Assembly: GCF_002385225.1 (NCBI RefSeq)
Contig: NZ_DGDC01000016.1
Coordinates: 5,608 to 33,527 of the forward strand
Reading direction: 5' to 3'
Source of the DNA: Psychrobacter sp. UBA3962
Lineage (GTDB): Bacteria > Pseudomonadota > Gammaproteobacteria > Pseudomonadales > Moraxellaceae
DNA length: 27,920 nucleotides
In this document: positions 23,674-27,920 of the stretch, in pieces
Layout of the letters: every line of letters begins with the position of its first letter
Position numbering within the stretch: position 1 is the first letter of the stretch
The notes under the pieces: generated by a model
What the model was told of the DNA's origin: nothing
The model's input: only the letters and a program-made list of their open reading frames with translations
The model's database searches: none
Position numbers and translations under genes: made by a program

Positions 23674-23727
23674 GCTGTCAAATCCGTACAGTTAAACTTG
23701 GGAAGTTTTAATTATGCGGCTTAACGG
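23674..23727. mobile_element. Solitary IS3-family end
   Basis: TGCTGTCAAATCCGTA (23674-23689) followed by AAACTTGGGA and a T-rich stretch matches the left end of the IS3-family element at 26631 in the same orientation; similarity fades after about 50-60 bp. No transposase is left. It marks an insertion that cut the CsbD-like gene and was then mostly deleted. Confidence 0.75.
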
Positions 23728-23937
23728 AAAATATCATTATTCACATAATTATGATTATGTTTAATGATCGTATAAGCAGGCATTTAATCTAAATGGCAGT
23801 TACACAGAATCTGGGATGGTCTCGCAAATATCTCAACCATAAGATACTTATCCAATAGAATTAAGCTGCATTATTTAACAGTTAATGTCTAATTTAATGT
23901 CTAATTTTAAGCATTCTGATTTATTACGGAATTATCA
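23728..23937. other. Gene-free remnant region with a 12-bp tandem repeat
   Basis: No gene seen. TTAATGTCTAAT is repeated exactly in tandem at 23882-23893 and 23894-23905. A stretch reading TTACACAGAATCTGGGATGG near 23801 looks faintly like the end of another IS type but cannot be assigned. Confidence 0.4.
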
Positions 23938-24792
23938 TTAAAGTTTATGCCAATCTTCAATCGCTTTGTACCCAGTTTCTAGTCCTACATCATAGCTATA
24001 ACGGATTTTAGCTTTATCTTTAGATAATCGTCCCGCCATATTTTTCAAGTCGGGTGGGCAAACTTCTAAAAACTTCTGTGGTGATGCAGAATGTAAAAAT
24101 TGCACCGCATCATTATAACGTTGGGTTCGTGTTAATAAGCTTTGGGCAAAACCATATCGTTGCTTAGAAAAATATTTAGCCAACAGCTGATCGCCTTGGC
24201 GACCTGCTTTATAGTAATTGTGAGGACGAGTACGTATTACCATTAGCTTAGCAACACGATCTTGTTGAGCGGCCCAATGCACAGGCAGAGCATCAGCTAC
24301 ACCACCATCGAAATAAGGTTCGCCAAATATCTCGACCGCTTGACGAGTCAGCACTGGTATAGAACTTGATGCTCTTAATCCATCCAAAATATTATCTTTA
24401 CAGGCTTTAATATAGTTAGCTTCACCTGAAATAGCATGTGTTAGCACCATGTAAAACTCAGCATGACTGGCAAATAATTGTGCCTGATTTAGTGGATGCT
24501 CTTGTTCCACCACGTCCCACATCCACTTTAGATCCAGTAAGTCCCCACCTTTAAGGAAACGACCATAATGGATAAATTCAGGTCGAAGTGAATGATCTAA
24601 GTAAATCTGCAGGGTGCGACCTTGTTGCGCAGCTAAATAGTTAGCAACGTTCGTTGAGCCTGAGGACACCCCTACACAAAGATCAAAAGGATTAAATTGT
24701 TGTTGTAAAAATGCGTCTAAGACCCCACTGGTAAATGCGCCACGCATTCCACCACCTTCAACTACAAGTGCTTGTCGATGTTGTTTAAGCAT
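23938..24792 (-). CDS. Patatin-like phospholipase
   Basis: A 284-residue patatin-family lipid acyl hydrolase with a Ser-Asp dyad. The oxyanion glycine motif is VEGGGMRGAF (about residues 11-20), the nucleophile Ser44 lies in the GxSxG-like CVGVSSGSTN, and the catalytic Asp lies in YFDGGVADALP. No signal peptide is seen, so it should be cytoplasmic. It resembles YjjU-type bacterial patatins in length and motifs. GAGG lies upstream of the ATG. The gene is intact, but between IS remnants on both sides. Confidence 0.9.
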   Translation of the reverse strand: MLKQHRQALVVEGGGMRGAFTSGVLDAFLQQQFNPFDLCVGVSSGSTNVANYLAAQQGRTLQIYLDHSLRPEFIHYGRFLKGGDLLDLKWMWDVVEQEHPLNQAQLFASHAEFYMVLTHAISGEANYIKACKDNILDGLRASSSIPVLTRQAVEIFGEPYFDGGVADALPVHWAAQQDRVAKLMVIRTRPHNYYKAGRQGDQLLAKYFSKQRYGFAQSLLTRTQRYNDAVQFLHSASPQKFLEVCPPDLKNMAGRLSKDKAKIRYSYDVGLETGYKAIEDWHKL

Positions 24793-24884
24793 TGAAAACC
24801 TCGAATTTTTGTGAATACTACCTTTTTAACTCAACCATTACATAGAGCAATTAAGTGAAGCGCCTCGAGTATATCGGAGGCTGA

Positions 24885-25789
24885 TATAGTCAATCCCACC
24901 AAGAAATATTACGATAATTCTAAATTCCAGCTCTCTAATCACCATGACATACCCCATTATCCTTCGTAAAAAGGTACTAAAGTCTCTTGAACAAGGCATG
25001 AGCGTGCGCACTGCAGCAAAGCTTTATGATATGAGTCCCACCACCATTATTAACTGAAAAAAAGACATCAGTATCAAGCCCATCGTCAGAGCACCGCGCA
25101 AAATATCTACCGAAGCACTAAAACAAGACATTACTGACTATCCTGACGCTTACTACTATGAAAGAGCTGCTCGTTTGGGCTGTAGTAAATCTGGTGTAGA
25201 AGCCGCCATGAAGCGGCTGGGCTATACTCGCAAAAAAAAGTCTTAAACACCCAAAATCAAGTTGGCTTAAGCGATTAGAGTACACCATTAAACTGAAATA
25301 CTATCAATGCCAAAGCTATCCTATTATTTATATGGATGAAAGCGGCTTTGAGCAAGAAGTCATCAGAGCCTTTGGCTATACGCCAGTAGGCAAACCTTGC
25401 ATCGATATCTATAACTATCAAAAAACAAAAAGAACCAACGTCATTGGGGCACTATATCGAAAAAGATTGTTTGCCGTGGACATATTTACCCATAACATCA
25501 ACTGGCAAGTGGTTTACGACTGGTTTAAGTATAACGTCATTCCAAAGCTTGGTCACAAATGTGTCATCGTCATGGACAATGCCAGATTTCATAAGAACAA
25601 ACGTATCAAAAAGCTATTAAACCGACATGGTCATCGCATACTCTGGCTACCGCCTTATAGTCCTGATCTAAATCCTATTGAGAAGAAGTGGGCTGAGGTA
25701 AAAAAGCTCAGGCAAGGCTGGGGTGAGAATAATCTAAATCATTTATTCAGCAATGCCTGCTGTTATAACTTTAAGTTGGATTGACTATA
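24885..25789 (+). mobile_element. Decayed IS630-family element
   Basis: The ends carry a perfect 12-bp inverted repeat: TATAGTCAATCC (24885-24896) and GGATTGACTATA (25778-25789). The outermost TA fits the TA target duplication of IS630 elements. The 905-bp unit contains one transposase gene with a nonsense codon and a frameshift. Confidence 0.85.
24944..25784 (+). pseudogene. IS630-family transposase, broken
   Basis: From the ATG at 24944 the frame reads MTYPIILRKKVLKSLEQGMS and a helix-turn-helix (VRTAAKLYDMSPTTIIN). Then TGA (25055-25057) stands where Trp is expected before KKD. It resumes to GYTRKKKS and stops; the homologous reading continues in another frame after the run of eight A near 25230. 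The rest holds the DDE core: Asp in YMDESGFEQE, Asp in VIVMDNARFH and Glu in YSPDLNPIEKKWAEVK. The A-run could be a programmed frameshift site in this family, but the TGA makes the copy inactive unless read through. Confidence 0.85.
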
Positions 25790-25829
25790 CTTTTCCAAAG
25801 AACCATCTTAAACTACCTAGATCCAAATT

Positions 25830-26639
25830 TTACTCATTCAAGTAAAACTCAGCCATCCCGTCGAGCCTAGCCTTCACCTCTTTCCAGTTCGGCATTACTT
25901 GCGTTAATAGGCGCCAAAAGTTCTCGCTATGATTATGCTCAGCTATATGACACAGCTCATGCAATATCACGTAATCAATGCACTCCTTTGGGGCTTTTAT
26001 TAAATGAGGATTTAATATTAAATTGCCTTTAATTGAGCAGCTCCCCCATTGCTTTTTCATAGTCATTAATTTTATTGAAGGACTGCTATAAACCCATGAG
26101 GCCTTATGTAGCAAGGCTTCGACCCTCTCTCTAGAGACCGACGTAAATTTATCTTTATACCATTTATCAATCAAGCTTTTCACGAGAACTGCTTGTTTTT
26201 CAGAGTCTAATTCAGAATCAATTTGAGACAATTCTACATTCAACTTACCGCGACTAAGCTTCACAGTACTGTTTATCCCATCGTTAGCTTCTGCATCGGT
26301 TATCACTTTTAACACATAACGACGACCCAGATAAAACTGGGTTTCACCGCTAACATAACGCTTAGGCAATACATGGTCTTTTTGCTTGGTAAAGTCTTGC
26401 AGACTTTGCCATATCCAGCGAGCACGTTTCATTATGGCGTCATGGATTATTTCTTCGCTGGCATCGATAGGCGCGGTAGCAACCACACGCTGATCAGGAT
26501 GTATCTTGATGACCACTTTGCGAGGTTTGCTCTTTTCGTTAATAAGCGTATCGCTTCTAGACTTATTTTTTGCCTCTTTACGCACTACTTCATAATGGAT
26601 CTTATCTTCACCATAATAAAAGTTGATCCCTGCTGTCAA
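25830..26639 (-). CDS. DUF45/YgjP-type metallopeptidase, start replaced by IS end
   Basis: A DUF45 (YgjP-like, SprT/WLM-related) putative zinc peptidase. The C-terminal motif CIDYVILHELCHIAEHNHSE gives HExxH-type zinc ligands and is followed by FWRLLTQVMPNWK. The QWGSCSIKGNLILNPHLIKA block is also typical. The present frame of 269 residues begins with TTG at 26639, inside the neighbouring IS3 element; the first four residues (MTAG) are IS sequence and the native part starts about INFYYGEDKIHYEVVRK. The natural start is therefore missing by only a few codons. It could be translated from the IS-derived TTG if transcribed from the IS. YgjP-like genes are often found near restriction systems; none is seen here. 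Confidence 0.82.
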   Translation of the reverse strand: MTAGINFYYGEDKIHYEVVRKEAKNKSRSDTLINEKSKPRKVVIKIHPDQRVVATAPIDASEEIIHDAIMKRARWIWQSLQDFTKQKDHVLPKRYVSGETQFYLGRRYVLKVITDAEANDGINSTVKLSRGKLNVELSQIDSELDSEKQAVLVKSLIDKWYKDKFTSVSRERVEALLHKASWVYSSPSIKLMTMKKQWGSCSIKGNLILNPHLIKAPKECIDYVILHELCHIAEHNHSENFWRLLTQVMPNWKEVKARLDGMAEFYLNE

Positions 26640-26669
26640 ATCCGTATAACTAAACTTGGGAGATTTTGA

Positions 26670-27575
26670 TTACGCAGCATGACGATAATAGTCAAACCAC
26701 ACCTGTCTTGGCGATTTATAGCCTAAACCCTTTTGAATTCTCGTTTGGTTGTAGTACAACTCGATATATCTAATGATATCGGTAATGGCGGCAAATCTGG
26801 TCTTATAGTCCTGATGATATATTAACTCATTCTTTAATACGCCCCAGAAGCTCTCTATAGGTGCGTTATCAAAGCAGTTACCTTTAGCGCTCATTGAGCC
26901 TGCAAGCTGATGCTGCTTGATGATCTTATGGTAGGCATGACTACAGTACTAACTGCCTCTATCAGAGTGAACGACTAGCCCTTTACTGGGTCGTTTGTTC
27001 TTGATGGCCATGTTCAATGCTTTGCATACTAGATCTGCTGTCATGCGTTTGTTGATGGCGTAACCGACAAGCTCTTGAGTGTATAAGTCTTTAACGCCTG
27101 CTAAATACAGCCAACCCTCAAGCGTCCAAATATAGGTGATGTCACTGACCCACGCTTGGTTAGGGCGACTGGCATCAAACTTCTGATCCAGTACGTTTGG
27201 ATAGATCAGCTTGTTATGATTGGAGTCGGTAGTGACTTTAAAGCGCTTGTGGCGACGGCATTTGATGCCATGTTCCTCTTTAATGCTTCTAACCATGTAT
27301 AGGCTAATGTCATGGCCTTGCTCGGTGAGCGTTGCATGCAAACGTTCATAACCATAACGTTCTTTACTTTCACTGTGAGCGGCTTTAACGAGTAGCTCGC
27401 AATGGTTGCGATGTATCTGCTGCTCGCTGATATCGCGACTCAGCCAGTCGTAGTAACTTGAATGCTTAATCTTTAGCACACGGCACATAGTGGTGATGCT
27501 AAAGAAGTGTTGGTTATCTTTGATAAAGGCGTACCTGACTAGCTGTGCTTTGCAAAGTACGCCGTCGCCTTTTTT
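26670..27575 (-). pseudogene. IS3-family OrfB with a premature amber codon
   Basis: Read after a -1 slip at the A6G site (27569-27575), the frame gives KKGDGVLCKAQLVRYAFIKD, the classic IS3 OrfB entry. The integrase core has Asp in WVSDITYIW, Asp in VVHSDRGS and Glu in NAPIESFWGVLKNE. Directly after HSDRGS a TAG (26949-26951) replaces a Gln codon (the family reads SDRGSQYCS). The frame then stays open to RHAA at 26670. A single base change therefore separates the copy from a full transposase, so the loss is recent. Confidence 0.88.
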
Positions 27576-27835
27576 AATATCTCTCGTTCCTCTTCGGCTA
27601 CTTTAAGCTGTCGTTTGAGGCGCTTGTTCTCTTCAATCACGGCTATGAGCTGTGGATCGTACTGCTCTGCTCCTACAAGCTTGCCTTGGTTGGCTTTGTT
27701 ATGCCAATTAGATAAGGTCTGCATGGCGATGCCAAGCTGCTTTGCGGTCGCTGAGATATTGCCATTATTGTTTGCTATCTTCTTAACGACTTCTGCTTTA
27801 AATTCTGTGCTGTAAGTTCTGATTTTCTTGGTCAT
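27539..27835 (-). CDS. IS3-family OrfA
   Basis: A 98-residue helix-turn-helix protein (TEFKAEVVKKI, then ISATAKQLGIAMQTLSNWHN) with a C-terminal heptad helix (IEENKRLKRQLKVAEEEREI) ending AYFAKHS. The ATTAAAAAAGG stretch near its end is the frameshift signal into orfB. It binds the element's ends and regulates transposition. The frame is intact, and the ATG at 27835 is preceded by AGGAG. Confidence 0.9.
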   Translation of the reverse strand: MTKKIRTYSTEFKAEVVKKIANNNGNISATAKQLGIAMQTLSNWHNKANQGKLVGAEQYDPQLIAVIEENKRLKRQLKVAEEEREILKKATAYFAKHS

Positions 27836-27920
27836 GGTAAACTCCTGTGAATACGCTTAGTTTACCAAGTTTAGTTGTACGGTTTCTTCAGCATAGCTCA
27901 TATTATGATTTGAGTCAGTA

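Larger units (their letters stand above)
26631..27893 (-). mobile_element. IS3-family element with an inactivated orfB
   Basis: A 1263-bp element bounded by TGCTG...CAGCA. The inverted ends share CCGTA, AACTAAACTTGG and flanking bases (26631-26661 against about 27865-27893). orfA and orfB lie on the minus strand. No target duplication is visible (left flank TCCC, right flank TAGC), which suggests a rearrangement at one side. Confidence 0.82.

Noticed and set aside
23795..23830. Possible IS256-type end
   Set aside because: Only a loose resemblance over about 20 bases, with no partner end or transposase.

Overview
The window looks like an AT-rich gammaproteobacterial chromosome segment, most likely from the Moraxellaceae (Psychrobacter or a close relative). 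This rests on base composition, the type I-F Cas proteins, a Moraxellaceae-type plasmid replication accessory protein and the style of the insertion sequences. The genus is an inference made without a database search.

The left edge (1-2.0 kb) has the 3' end of a tRNA gene, its terminator, a cluster of TGTACA repeats and a P4-type tyrosine integrase, which is the usual left end of a tRNA-targeted genomic island. A small secreted protein gene converges on the integrase. From 2.2 to 10.9 kb lies a complete type I-F (Csy) operon in the standard order cas1, cas2-3, csy1 (cas8f), csy2 (cas5f), csy3 (cas7f), cas6f (csy4), closed by a terminator. It is followed by a leader with an IHF-like site and a CRISPR array (11123-13552) of 41 identical 28-bp repeats and 40 spacers. 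Cas1 and Cas2-3 would acquire spacers, Cas6f would cut the transcript, Csy1-3 with Cas6f would form the surveillance complex, and Cas2-3 would degrade the target. The system looks intact; no core Cas gene is novel.

The leader-distal end of the array runs directly into a heavily degraded phage tape-measure gene (13553-14361). After it come a secreted protein of unknown function and an IS3-family element (15.2-16.4 kb). At 16.7-18.6 kb are a SRAP (YedK/HMCES-type) protein, a convergent orphan UmuD-like peptidase and a hotdog thioesterase. At 18.8-20.9 kb two paralogous lipoprotein genes flank a chymotrypsin-fold protease gene that has lost its start and export signal.

From 20.9 to 23.0 kb is a block that looks plasmid-derived: a serine resolvase with upstream repeats resembling a res site, a HigBA-type toxin-antitoxin pair and a plasmid replication DNA-binding protein without its main Rep. 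The right end (23.2-27.9 kb) is a graveyard of insertion sequences: a CsbD-like gene cut by a solitary IS3 end, a patatin-like phospholipase, a decayed IS630 element, a DUF45/YgjP metallopeptidase whose start is replaced by an IS end, and an IS3-family copy inactivated by an amber codon.

The most useful leads are the junction between array and tape-measure gene, terminator-like hairpins carried inside CRISPR spacers, a perfect palindrome in front of the cas operon, the lipoprotein-protease-lipoprotein cluster, and the SRAP/UmuD pair with its palindromic upstream sites.
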